Positions 20,647 to 32,116 of a stretch of 64,000 nucleotides of DNA are shown one piece after another. Below the pieces are notes generated by a model, which saw nothing but the letters and a program-made list of their open reading frames with translations, did not search any database and had not been told where the DNA came from. Origin of the DNA: Syncephalis plumigaleata (Eukaryota; Zoopagomycota; Zoopagomycetes; Zoopagales; Piptocephalidaceae). Both the position numbers and the translations under genes were made by a program. Positions within the stretch are counted from its first letter, which is position 1, and each line of letters opens with the position of its first letter. The stretch is taken from contig JAIXMF010000024.1 of assembly GCA_025201365.1 (NCBI GenBank), forward strand, positions 62,001 through 126,000, given 5' to 3'.

Positions 20647-22266
20647 ATGTCTACTACTACTACTGAAATATCGAGTAATTCTAGCTCGTCTTGTAGATTA
20701 CTAGTTTGTCTGAATACTCTTCCATTTCATGACCAGCGTGTCTTCCGTAGTCTACTTGGTCATATCGGATTATTGCGTTTATCAGCATGTTGTCGCTCAT
20801 TAAGAAGCAGTATTCGAAATGACCCAATATTATGGCAAGCACTATACCATAGGGATTTCCTATCGGGAGCCTATTATGTTAAAGAAATGGATTTCGTATT
20901 ATGGTGTATACGCACGGATGTCAACAATCCATGTACATCGGATAAACGAGCCGATCTACTAGAGAACGTAGACTGGTACAACACATATCGTCGGCGAGTG
21001 AGCACCGAGAATAATTGGCGATATGGACGATGCAAGACCACGCGTATTGATATGAAATCTGACAAGGATGAAGTATGGTACCGTAGATATGGTAATGATA
21101 ATCGTGTAATTATCACACAACAAGATCGTCCAGACAAAACACCGATTCATAGTTATATTTCAGAATATCTACCGCATTCGAATCTTATATCAAGCAACAA
21201 TATTGAATATAACAGTACATTCTCCACATCGCCAAATATTTTTTTGTTAGATATTGGTGATGCAGCTCAGTACAATTATGTCCTGGGTGATCATTACATA
21301 GCCGTATCTCCTTATGTAATTGGGAGCGATACCAACATCAATGTAAAAATACTTTCTCGCAAACATGGCGGTGTTATCACTACATTCGATGTTCCAGCAA
21401 AATATGATGTGGAGGTAATCGAGGGGAACTGGGTATTATTAGTGAACAAATCACAAGAGTCTTCCGATGATTTGCCAATTTGTAAGCGTAGTAATTGTAC
21501 AACGATGCAATATGACTAATACTAATAGTCGATATATTTAGACCATATAATGGTATTCGATATAGATAACAGTATCATGTGTCCAGGAAGCATTGATGAT
21601 ACATGGGAGACATCATGTTTCTATAAAACAACCAATAATACAGCAATAGTATACACGGCAAGAATAGTTGAAGATGATACAGATCGTATTGAATGGGCAC
21701 TATACCAGTTCTCGAACAATGATCCTGTTGTACAATTGCGAAATGGCTGGTTCCAACTACCTATGAGGATGGTGGATGGGTGGCTAGAGACGTATAGTTC
21801 ATATGATGCGCATATGCTCCTTAAGTTACATGATCATCCTGATTATAATCCATACATAATGCATAGTGTAGCATCTAGTGGTCAAAGTCATACTCCACGT
21901 AATTGCTATACTATAACTGACCATTATATACCTATTCCATTATTAAGGGCTGGATATAAGTATTCAATGTTTGATTCCGAACCAAGAAAAGTATGGACAT
22001 ACTTATCCTACAATGACGATCAGGTATTACAAATACCAGATACAGCTTTCACTAAACACATTATTGGAGATCTCTATATTTTTGATGTAGAAGATCATAA
22101 TTATATATGCGATCAATTTCTCATAGATATTAGTACAAAAGAGATAATACGCAAATTGACAACATCAAATGCAGAGGAATATTTGGACACTGATACAATG
22201 GTTGGTACAATAAGTAGTTCTCGTGACAGCAGTACGCTAGTAATACATGAATATGGCGAATTATAG
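20647..22266 (+). CDS. F-box-like protein inside element B
   Basis: Exons 20647-21481 and 21542-22266 join in phase (60-nt intron) to give 519 residues. Residues about 20-65 look like an F-box: LPFHDQRVFRSLLGHIGLLR, LSACCRSLRSSIRNDPILW, then QALYHRDF. After it comes DWYNTYRRRVSTENNWRYG, the W-x(n)-Y-x-x-R-x-x-x-E-x-N-W pattern seen in F-box proteins just before their substrate domain. The remainder is about 400 residues of beta-like sequence without recognisable repeats; a degenerate propeller is possible. Expected role: SCF ubiquitin-ligase adaptor; substrate unknown. No stops or frame breaks, so it appears intact. It lies between the inverted repeats of element B. Confidence 0.68.
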
Positions 22267-22739
22267 CAAGTATTAATAAACCATACTACATTAGTTAATA
22301 AGAGTAATGTTTATACATCATTAAACCATAACACATGCTAATACTTTCTATGAGCTGGATGATTAATTGAATAAATCAACTATAGTAGCAATTGAGACAT
22401 TAAGCTGTACAAACTGATGAATGCTTCTCAATGCATAGAGGATGTTGCTCAGTAGCACATGTACTGCGTCATCATTTCATTCTGCTTGATTGACGCTTGC
22501 TATCTGAATAATCTCGAATGTCATTATAACAATGCACTGAATAAAAACAAGCATCCATGTTGTCCTTTACTAAATGTTCATGTCAATTCATCATAGCTTG
22601 CTAAAACTATTATAATATATGATATCGCGACCATTAACATCTCACTCAACTGCTAGGGCCATGACAACTACTCAATAATAATGATAATGATAATGAATGC
22701 GCAAGATTATTTATTAATAAACAGCAAAAGTTAAGCAAT

Positions 22740-22761
22740 GTTAGCTGGTTGGAAAACGCTG
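22740..22761 (-). repeat. Right terminal inverted repeat of element B
   Basis: Ends GGTTGGAAAACGCTG. Pairs with 20104-20124. The 26-bp box at 22709-22734, shared with element A (9270-9295), lies 27 bp inside this end. Confidence 0.65.
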
Positions 22762-22886
22762 GATATGACTGATAAATAAAGTAAAAAGATAGGAAATAGA
22801 GGGATAATACACTCACAGCAGTTGTAGTATAATAGCAAATAGTATATATATGAATAAGATGATATAATATGAAGGGAAAGGCATGA

Positions 22887-25206
22887 TTAAGCTTGTCGTA
22901 TTACACGACGTCTTTCTCTAATGGTTGACATTGTGTTACTAGAGGTATTGTTGATGACAACAGGTTCAGTAGTTTGTGTGGTTGCATGTTGTTCAAGAGG
23001 TGGTATGCTATGTGAAGAGGGTAGTAGATTGGCAAATAGTGTAAACAAGACAAGCCAAACTAATGCCATAATAAATTGACCCATATTACTAACAATATTT
23101 GGACCGGTTCTTTGTCGTAAATGTAGTAATCCATTTAGTATTCGATCTAGCACATATTGATGACTATCGAGTGGTATAATCGATTTGACATCAAGTGTTG
23201 CCTGTTCCCTTAATGCTTGATAGTAGCTTGAATGAATACTTGTCTCATTATTACTGGTACTATTCAATCCATGCCACTCATTAAATAGCAATTGACGTGT
23301 GGGATCAACCAGTGTATTGATATAGGCACGCGATAATAGTATCTTCATATCGTAGAATCGACGTAGTAAATGACAACGACCACCGTAGCGTACAAGCCAA
23401 CCAGCAATGGTATTAGTACCTGTGTACTGTTGTGCTAGTACATCATTGTTATCAGCCCATAATACACGCATACACTTTGATATCCTGCTTGTTGGTATAC
23501 TCTCATCGATGGCCATTAACATTTGTGGTAGCATTAGCATAGCTACTCGGAATTGTACCATACCCGTACGATCTAGGCAATCCATACAATTAACACGTAA
23601 ACATCCTTGTTGTCTGCATAGTACACGTAGTGATTGTTGCTTATGCTGTTGTTGCTGTTGTTCTACATCAATGATATCTATCATAGTGAATCCATCACGA
23701 CTAGCATAAGTGTAGGCATTAGCGGCAGCATCATGTAAACTACCCGATCGTCGTAATACCGGTGTTGATATATAGGACACATTTGGCAGATCAATTTGTT
23801 GTACTATCAATCTAAATGCTTGTGATAATAAGGCCTCAGTGCAACTATGTTCACGAATTAGATTGGCAAATGTAACAGATGAACCATATCGTGATTGAAT
23901 CCATTGAACATGACGAGCGAATGCTTCACGCGTTTCATCAGAGAATGCAGGTATTGTTTGTGGCATTGTACAAAATGATGATGATGACGATGTTGTTGAT
24001 GTTGTTGATGTTGACTTTTCTTTTGTTGGTACAGCTGTTGATGCTTCCTCGATAACTTGTCCTCTAGTTCGTTTATTGCATTGAATATTCGTGGATACTG
24101 AAGATGAAGATGAAGATGAAGTAGGTGAAGGTGGTATATTTTGGAGTTTAGCCTTGGGATGTTGACGTATATCATGTATTTCTTGATGCCATGGCAGTGG
24201 GATACTACCACGCATTACTGTCCATGTAGTGGCGCGTGTCGGTGTTGACACAATCATCTCTGTTTCAACTGTAATGGCCGTGTTACCCATATGATCAATG
24301 CCCCGTCGTAGAAATCGTGTACCTGCACGATATCTAGACATTCTTGATATCAGTGTCAGTCTTACATTGTGCGACAACTGTCTTTGATTAAAGAATCCAC
24401 GTATGACTTGTAATTGTAGCGATTTAGTGCAATGACCACCATTCATACTAGTGAGTCTTTGCAGTAAATAGGCATTCCATAGAAACGTGTCATCTTCATC
24501 ATCTTCATCTTCATTATTGTTATTGTAAGTATTCAATGGTGACTGACTGCCCGTAAGTGTTAACAAATGTCCAGTTGGTGAAAAGTAAAGTGTTCCTGAG
24601 GACATTTCCACGAATGCTGCCATCGACATTGAAGAGTAGCGATCTAAAAATAAGCACGACTAATAGAATATATACATATATCCATTCATGAGTTAGTCAC
24701 ATGTTCACTGGCTGTTTTCCTTCCAATCTACATTCAGTATTATTGTCTATGCAACTGACCTGTTTGTTGTCCAGTTGAACACAACATCCGTTGATAACGC
24801 GATAGACTGGTTGGTCAAGAATCGTGTGCCCGCATTCTACTACTTCTGTGACTAGTACAAGTCCATTTGACAGTGTATTCTCCATTGATATGTCATTGTT
24901 TGTGGAAGTACTAGTACTAGTACTAGTAGTAAATGCTCCTAGTATACCAATAACACCGGGAATACATTCTAAATCTTGTAAACTACCATTTGGTATAATA
25001 TTGGATAATTCTAACAAGTAAACAATTAACCAATTTTACTTGCATATATGCATATATGCATATGTATGTATGTACTTACCACTAGATAGAACGAGTTGCC
25101 AGCCATTATTCGACCATAATACAGCTGGCTGCGACAAGTCTTCAGGAATGAATAGTAAACGACACTCGGGTAGAGCAACAGCAGTATAGACGTTTAAATT
25201 ACTCAT
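22887..25206 (-). CDS. SAC1: SAC1-type phosphoinositide phosphatase
   Basis: Minus strand, exons 25206-25080, 25010-24760 and 24643-22887. The N-terminus MSNLNVYTAVALPECRL and the SAC N-domain (GVIGILGAF ... LVLVTEVVECG, VYRVINGC) precede the FYFS-like TLYFSPTG and the catalytic region. The CX5R active site reads RVNCMDCLDRTG; most SAC proteins have N after RT, here it is G. A hydrophobic segment near the C-terminus (FIMALVWLVLFTLFANLL) fits the membrane anchor of Sac1, though one helix rather than two is evident. Role: PI4P dephosphorylation at ER/Golgi. Insertions rich in Ser/Thr (SSSSSSVST) lie in the catalytic domain. The phase of exon 2 and exon 3 differs by one base, so that junction is either mis-modelled or has an error. 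Confidence 0.85.
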
Positions 25207-26055
25207 AATGATGTTGTCGTCATGGAGTAGCAAATGTAAAGCGTTAATGAAAACACAACAAATGAAGCAAATATAAATGCAAGAAATTTATAAAGAAGAA
25301 AAAGAAAGACAATGTTTGTTGCACTTTTCTACTATAACAAGTATAGATTGATAAATATCGCGCGGTGATCTAAAGGGGAAAGAAAAACTCTATATAGAGC
25401 TGTCACGGATTTCTAAACCATATGGGGTTTAAATACGCATAAATGCATGTAGGTGGATATGTGCATACATTGGTCGTATTCAACCATAATCATAATCGGA
25501 ATTCTTGGCTCTTCTACTTACATGTAGAATGTCTGAGATTATACTGATTGACTTGAGCAGAACCCTTAGCTAGATAAGATTTACATCGTTGCTCGACTTG
25601 AACTGACATCATATCAAGGATGCCCCATGATTTTTATTCAAGCTACGAAGTGAATAAAAGATCAATGCTATCAAAGCAAAGGGAGATGGTTGTCTCTAAA
25701 CAGGCTAAAAAGAATAGACAACCATGCTGTGCATGTTTGATAATCATATGGATTGGCGATGCGTGTTACCAATGGAATAGAAGGGGAACTGATCAAGCTA
25801 ATGTCAAAATGATATCGACTATTATAACATCTAATTAATACAAGCTTTATGTTAAATGATCTTTATTGATTACAATATGAAATGAAGGAGACTCTAATCA
25901 ATAATACAAGTAGTGCTTGTAATTCATTTGATTCTAGAGATGAAGGACAGTCCACTCTCAAATGAAAGGGAATAAGAAGGGAAAAAGGGAGAACATCAGT
26001 CCTCTTTGATGACGAATAGAGCACGGTATATCCACTTTCTTTTTCCATTCTATCT
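25207..26055. promoter_or_regulatory. Divergent intergenic region between SAC1 and GCP5
   Basis: About 850 bp between two head-to-head genes. Contains TATATAGAG at about 25392 and purine-rich tracts. Short frames at 25620-25838 and 25863-26048 lack family resemblance and are not called. No repeat or RNA gene recognised. Confidence 0.35.
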
Positions 26056-29000
26056 ATGAATTCTAGTAATCACGACAAAGACGTGGAATCATCCTATACA
26101 CATGATTTAGGAGTATTCCACGCAGGATATCCTATGCATGTCACGTTACCACGATTCTCTCTACTAAAGCGTGGCCCTAATAGTGATGACGACGTGGTAA
26201 CAGAGGAGCACCACGCTTATATATCAACAAAGCAGGAACCACACCTAATAATTCCACCATTACCCTTACGTCCTACTAATGTACTCCTGCCACTGAACAG
26301 TGTAGACGATTTATACGACAAAGTAACGAGGGTTCATGATAGACAGCAGTCCTATCTATCAGTGGGTAGAGCGTGCACTACAACAAATCCTACGTTCTTC
26401 ACCTCACTTCAACCATGTATTATCCCGGTAACAAGCGATATTCCTATTGATCAGAAACAATCCTTGTTAGAATCTACTGCTGTAAAGGAGGAGGAGGAAC
26501 AACAAATAGAGAGCAATATGTTATGGGATAATGTCATTAATCAGCCATATTTATTACATAAAGTAAGTAGAATATCTATTGCAATATAAGATCATTGTTA
26601 GTAATAACTTGTTATTAGAACAAATTGCTCTCTTGGGATAAACATGATTCGATTGATCCTGCAACATCGATCTATTTAACAGAGCTGGGTACATCAGGAT
26701 TTGAGGCAATCTACTCTTGGTAGGATGAGTATAGATTATTACTAGTGTTACTATAATGATTTACAATGGAATGTTAGGCAATTTGAATCGACTTATTCAC
26801 CCGATACTAGTGGTCGACTTGTCGAGTTTGACACGTTAGTTCAGGTAAATTGTTAAGAGAATCATTGTCATTTGACTACAACATAGTTAATATTACCATT
26901 AGGGTATATTCTGCTTATTACAAGGTAGAAAATCACGTTTATTCGTATGGAATGAGGAGCAATTAGAATTCCAACTTACAATGAACAATCTACGTATTGT
27001 TGGCTATGGATCAGCAAGTTTAGCTGGGTAGGATTATTTATTAGTAGTTTATTTGATTATGACTAATTCGTATTACTTTCTATAGTATAATTGAACAAAT
27101 ACGTAAATTTGGTACGATACTATGTCGATTGGAACATGTTGCCAATATATGTCGAAATAAACCAGAGTAAGTGATCAGTTAAGTGGAGAGATATAGTCTA
27201 TTAATCAATATCAAACACATTATTATAGACTTTACGGTATGACGGGTGTAGCATTTGGTACGGCATTGGATGATTATCTATCATTTGTAAAACAAGCACT
27301 AGTATCGCATATTGAGAAGGGATTAGAATGGAAAGATACAACACGAACAAGTAAACAAAGCGTATCTGTTCGTCTATCATTTATTCAACATGCGATTGAA
27401 CCAACCTATAATATATTGTGGCGTTTGTATAGACTATGCGGTTACGTAAGTATAACTATGATTGATGATTGATATGCGATTATTAATAATCTCCATTGCT
27501 ATACTAGTCATCTGATACAGATACACAGTTTAAACTGCCACGAGGCAGTGCACTACTCAGTCATATCTATACGGCTTTGTTGAATGAGGATTTTACACGT
27601 ACACCTGTGTATTTCGAATTACTCCTAGTACTTATGGATGTGGCATGTCGACCACTATTCCAATGGTTAGGCTGCTGGCTAGGTGTACAATCAGATGACA
27701 ATGTCGATGCCTTTCGATGGATTGGTGATCCCTGGCAGCCTCGCGATCCTTATAATGAATTCTTTATTGTCTATGCTAATGGCAATGAGGAACAATCGTC
27801 GAGATTGTCGAAACAAGCCACAGGAATATCAATGTCATCCTCGCAGCCATTAGCATTGCATCTATCAGCTGGAGACACATTCTGGCAGAGGGGATATCAG
27901 GTAATTGACACTGTAACGTGTAGTCATAATAGTGAGCATATAGCTTACAGTAGATTGTTGCTTGTCTCTCTGTCTGCCATATTATTTAGTTATCTAGTCA
28001 AGTGGAACCGCCGTCATTCTTAGCACAATCATTGGTAAATGGCATGCTAGCCACCGGTAAATGCCTACGATTACTACGTGATTGCCAGTCGGATCATCCC
28101 GTGTTTAATATACTTGAGGCATCAGATCTACATACCGACAATCGATGGTCATTCCTACCGAATGCCACTTCTTATCAATCAACATCTATGGAGAAACAGA
28201 AGAAGGATAGACAAACTCGCCTGAATCATTCGATTTCCTCTTGTATTACGGCAGATGACTTTGAAGCATTTCTAGATGGATCATCGTCACTTGTACGCGA
28301 TGCATTCAACTCGTTGAACAGATCATCCGCCACCATATCTGTAATGGATCGTATTAACTACTGGATGAATAGAGCATCTATCAATTCATCAGATGATAAT
28401 CGTCATCAATTGGAATCTATGCCATTATCCATGCTAGTAGACACTACCGTAAATCAGAAATTACAACGTCGTTGTCGTGCAATCGATCTGTCCGTGTTAC
28501 GCTATTTCTTTAATGAGTTAAAGTTCAATAGTCATTTAGAGACATTACATCGATGCGTACTATTCCACGATGGATTCTATATGCAAACCTTGTCATCCGC
28601 TCTATTCGACAATGCTAACAAGAGTGGTATTCGTCTTGGTATTCGATCTTTATGGCCGCCAAAAGTATCGGAATTAAGCACCGTGCTACACGCTGTCTTG
28701 CTCACATCAGTTATCGGTAAATCGGGTACATTCGAGAAGATAGACGACTGGCTTTCATTCGGTATTAAAGAATACGATAATGACGCGGATATTTGTTGCG
28801 ATGCTAATGGTAAATGATGATTAGCTACACATACATATACATATAAACTGGTACTAACTGTAATGATAGATATTGCTGCTATGGATTTCCTCTATATTGC
28901 CTATAATCCACCTGCACCACTCAATATACTACTGACAGCCACTAGTATGGAAAAGTATAATCGACTATTTTGTCATCTACTACGCTTGAATAGAATGAGC

Positions 29001-29720
29001 GTTGTAATGACCGATATCTATCGATTGTCTCATAATCGTGCATTGACCACACCCGAGTCTGAAAGTCTATTGACGCCACTTCGTTTCAAGATGTTACATT
29101 TTGTGGAAGCACTACGAGCGTACACGTTTGAATGTGCAGTGGCCGAGCCATGGCTACGATTAACACGCACGCTAGAAAGGGTCGCCAGTCTACTTGATAC
29201 ATCTTCATCGCCCACCACGCTATTTGACGTGCAAATGGGTGATCACGAGCAGCAGCATCAACAACAAGAAGAGATGGACCATGCACTTATGGGTATTACG
29301 AATCTAGCCGAGTTACATGAATTCCACGAACATACACTCGATCGTATGCTCGATCGTTGTCTACTTCGACAGGAGCATGCTATTCTCCATAAAATCATCG
29401 AGGCTATCTTTGGTTTAATCCTTCGATTGGATCGTATGATGCGCAGTGGTCGGGCAATATCATCGGATACAGCGCGTAAACTAGGCGAACGTCTATCGGC
29501 ATTTATCAAGAAACTGCTGCAAGGATTAGTCAGTTTAGAGCGGGAGCGTGGCAGAGTACGCACCACTCAATACACACGAGCCACACTACACGCTACGCAT
29601 TGGCGAGCCACACTATACCGACAAGAGGAGCGTGAAGGTCTCGCCTATCTTAATAGCTTAGTGACACGTATCGATTTGAATGGATATTACTCGACTACAG
29701 ACGATACACGTATTAGTTAA
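26056..29720 (+). CDS. TUBGCP5: Gamma-tubulin complex component 5 (GCP5-like)
   Basis: Nine exons: 26056-26562, 26619-26719, 26778-26844, 26903-27027, 27086-27166, 27229-27445, 27508-27900, 27990-28809 and 28870-29720, all joining in phase. The N-terminal Spc97/Spc98 region includes LTMNNLRIVGYGSASLAG, ALDDYLSFVKQALVSHIE and LLSHIYTALLNEDFTRTPVY. Then PLFQWLGCWLGVQ with DPYNEFFIV, FWQRGYQLSSQVEPPSFLAQ and MLATGKCLRLLRDC, which are the gamma-tubulin-complex GRIP1 motifs typical of GCP5 and GCP6. The GRIP2 C-terminal domain has LRFKMLHFVEALRAYTFEC and EFHEHTLDRMLDRCLL. Role: core of the gamma-tubulin ring complex at the spindle pole body. GCP4 and GCP6 are the alternatives; the YxEFFI and PPSFL blocks suit GCP5. 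No frame break in over 3.6 kb. Confidence 0.87.
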
Positions 29721-29804
29721 CTTATCCGATTAGAAATGCTAAGCAATGAATTATTATTATCATTATTGTTATGATCAATAAACTATGTAGACTACGCGTA
29801 TTTA

Positions 29805-30242
29805 TTATTTTCCCGTCACATTCTGTGCCTCTCTACGTGTTGCATCCTGTAACAAAGCAGTATCTACCGCGCTAGCCGGTAAATGAACATAACGCACTAC
29901 GGAACCACGAATAAAACAATTTTTCACAGAAATCTATATACATCCATAGTATTAATAATGAGGCATATCAATGAGCTGCTACTACTAGTTGCATACCAGG
30001 TGAGGATGACGTGCTTTATCCATAACATTGATACTATCCAGTTTAATATTAAGGAACTGATCAACCGAGACCAATTTACCGCGTATGGCTAGTTCATTCT
30101 TCAGTTCCACCGTAACTTCCTGTCCCACTAGCGTTTTGAAGAATGAATAGAAAAGCTAAATAGATAGTTGTCGACACATACGTTGTTATTATACACACAT
30201 ATAGAGAGAGAGAGTAGCGTTAAACTGGATGGCACCTACCAT
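29805..30242 (-). CDS. LSM2: LSM2, U6 snRNA-associated Sm-like protein
   Basis: Minus strand. Only the ATG (30242-30240) lies in coding exon 1; then intron 30239-30156, exon 30155-29997, intron to 29934, exon 29933-29805. The protein begins MLFYSFFKTLVGQEVTVELK, has Sm1 (ELAIRGKLVSVDQFLNIKL) and Sm2 (NCFIRGSVVRYVHLP) and ends QNVTGK, about 96 residues, close to the usual size. Role: Lsm2-8 ring on U6 snRNA in the nucleus and Lsm1-7 ring in cytoplasmic mRNA decay. The 3' end is convergent with GCP5, 84 bp away; the 5' end is divergent with TAD3, 150 bp away. Because no single exon exceeds 159 nt, it is easy to miss. Confidence 0.93.
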
Positions 30243-30392
30243 AGTGACAAATTCACAAAACGATCAGTGCTTTAACTTGAAGGAGAGAGGAGAGGAAAGA
30301 AAATCATTAAGTTACAATGTCAATAAAGAATCGATCTACTTTATTGTATTCACGTGACTTTCTCTTTTCTTTTTGATAGATTGCAATCGCAT
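30243..30392. promoter_or_regulatory. Short bidirectional promoter, LSM2/TAD3
   Basis: 150 bp between two divergent ATGs. Purine-rich (GGAGAGAGGAGAGGAAAG, near 30280-30300) on the left and a TTTCTCTTTTCTTTTT tract near 30360-30375 before TAD3. Two RNA-metabolism genes sharing one promoter suggests joint control (inference). Confidence 0.45.
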
Positions 30393-31916
30393 ATGGAATC
30401 CACGAGTGACAGCAGTATATCGACAGCTACGCCTGACAATAAGACGTTAGAGTTGGTGTTATCAGAAGCGGAGACACGAGAATTAGAGACAGGTTCGAAC
30501 TAGACACCTACATATATTGGTAAAGGACTAATTCCTATCTGATATTGGTCAACTACTAGTTGAAGTTTATGTGTCGTCAATCGATCCAAAATCAGTATCA
30601 ACCGTGTTAAAGTAAGTGTCAATGTCAAGTGTGTAGATATTGTTATCCTTACAATGCTATCCATAGATTTGCAGAGCGTAAACTGCCGACATTTACACGC
30701 TTAAATCATCTCAAACGTATCAGACGCACTTATCCAAATCCTGAAGATAAACGTAACTACTACAATGATGTCCTGTTAGTAATTACTCATACTAACAAGA
30801 CATGATGTAGAACATTTCACGTTAACAATACTGCTATGTCCGATACAAGAGACGGATGACACGGAAGCATTAAGCATGACCGAGTTACAATCGCGTATTG
30901 ATGCCGCAGACTTGACGACAATCATTAAGCCTTCGAGTGCTTTAGTGTCTCGACATGCACCACTTACTCGAGCACAGTATGAAGCATGGCGTGTTAATTG
31001 GCCTATAAACTTCCGTGAACATGTTCAACGGTAAGTAGATTGACATATCATCATTATTACTATGTAACGTATTTCCTCTTTCCTTTAGAACACAATTACC
31101 TATGGGTGATGAATTGAATAGACACGAAACATGGATGCGAAAAACGATAAAGGAAGCGACTCGTCAATCCAATGCTATATCACAAGATTGCTCGAATACA
31201 ACAAATACTAGGACAGTAAACAAAGATCATCAACAGGTAAACAATACACATATACATATTTTAATCTATAACATGTAGATTTATTAATATACTAACATCA
31301 TCGTCATTAATTATAACGTATACAAAAGCCTACTATTATTTCTACCGCAATGATGGTCAATCCTACTAATAATCAATTGATTGCCATGGCTCATGATACA
31401 CGGGATATCGATAAGCATCCATTACATCATGCAGTAATGAATTGTATTGAAATGGTGGCAGCTAAAGAACGAGCAAGTACTAGTCGTAAAATGAATGAAT
31501 TAGGGAATACCTCACATAAACGATCAATTGATCAGATATTAGACACGACTAACGAGGAATCATACAATAACTCAAATGCTTACCTATGCAGTAATTATGA
31601 TTTATATACCATTTACGAACCATGTATTATGTTAGTATTTATTCGATTACATAATTCACGACTAATACAATCTATCTATATATATATTAGGTGTTCTATG
31701 GCATTGTTACACTCGCGAATTGGACGTGTCTTCTATGCAATACCTCATCATTCCAATGGAAATAGCATGTCATCATGCGCTACTGGAGGAGGAGGAGGAG
31801 CACTAGGCTCACAATATCGTATACATACACATCCAAAACTGAATCACAAGTTTAAGGTATATCGTCATTTATTATATGATGAAGCTATAACATATCATCG
31901 CCATCAGCATCACTAG
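30393..31916 (+). CDS. TAD3: TAD3/ADAT3, non-catalytic subunit of tRNA wobble adenosine deaminase
   Basis: Exons 30393-30492, 30560-30611, 30667-30778, 30811-31030, 31089-31236, 31329-31630 and 31691-31916. The N-terminal part (RKLPTFTRLNHLKRIRRTYP, WPINFREHV) is typical of ADAT3. The deaminase fold reads HPLHHAVMNCIEM, DLYTIYEPCIMCSM (spliced) and MALLHSRIGRVFYA, RIHTHPKLNHKFKVYRHLL. The glutamate of the usual H-A-E motif is replaced by V, the known mark of the structural subunit Tad3, while both zinc cysteines of PCxxC remain. Role: with Tad2 converts A34 to inosine in tRNAs. The 30778/30811 junction is one base out of phase, so one base may be missing or the donor is misplaced. A poly-Gly stretch (GGGGG) lies before the C-terminal block. 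Confidence 0.92.
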
Positions 31917-32116
31917 TCGTAATATACATAAAGACAATGAATATAATGAATAATAAAGCCTTTTTATATAAATAAAAAATGAAATGAAATGAAATGGTAG
32001 TCAAAAGAAGAGAAGCCGTCGTATTACATGAACAATTCAAGGATAATAGTCAAATCAAATAGCAGACATGAATAAGCAGTAGAGTAGAGAGAGAGAGAAA
32101 GAAAGTGAACAAACAA

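Larger units (their letters stand above)
20104..22761. mobile_element. Inverted-repeat element (element B) with Fanzor-like relic and F-box gene
   Basis: Left end starts CAGCTTTTCCAACCAGTTAAC (20104-20124); the right end 22740-22761 is its reverse complement with one substitution and one extra base. A 26-bp subterminal box (22709-22734) and the left 280 bp match element A, so the two are one family. Inside are a minus-strand TnpB/Fanzor-like C-terminal fragment against the left end and, pointing away from it, a two-exon F-box gene. TA flanks are not kept (TT left, GA right), which suggests age. No transposase is present. Fanzor genes are known to ride in Tc1/mariner-type and other DNA elements. 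Whether the F-box gene was captured or lies there by rearrangement is not settled. Confidence 0.6.

Noticed and set aside
23407-23709. Plus-strand Cys-rich frame (CCLCCCCCCCS)
   Set aside because: Antisense of the Gln-rich stretch in the SAC1-type phosphatase (CAACAG runs).
30488-30500. GGTTCGAACTAG, resembling a tRNA B box
   Set aside because: Lies at the first donor of TAD3 with no matching A box or cloverleaf pairing. No tRNA gene was found anywhere in the window.
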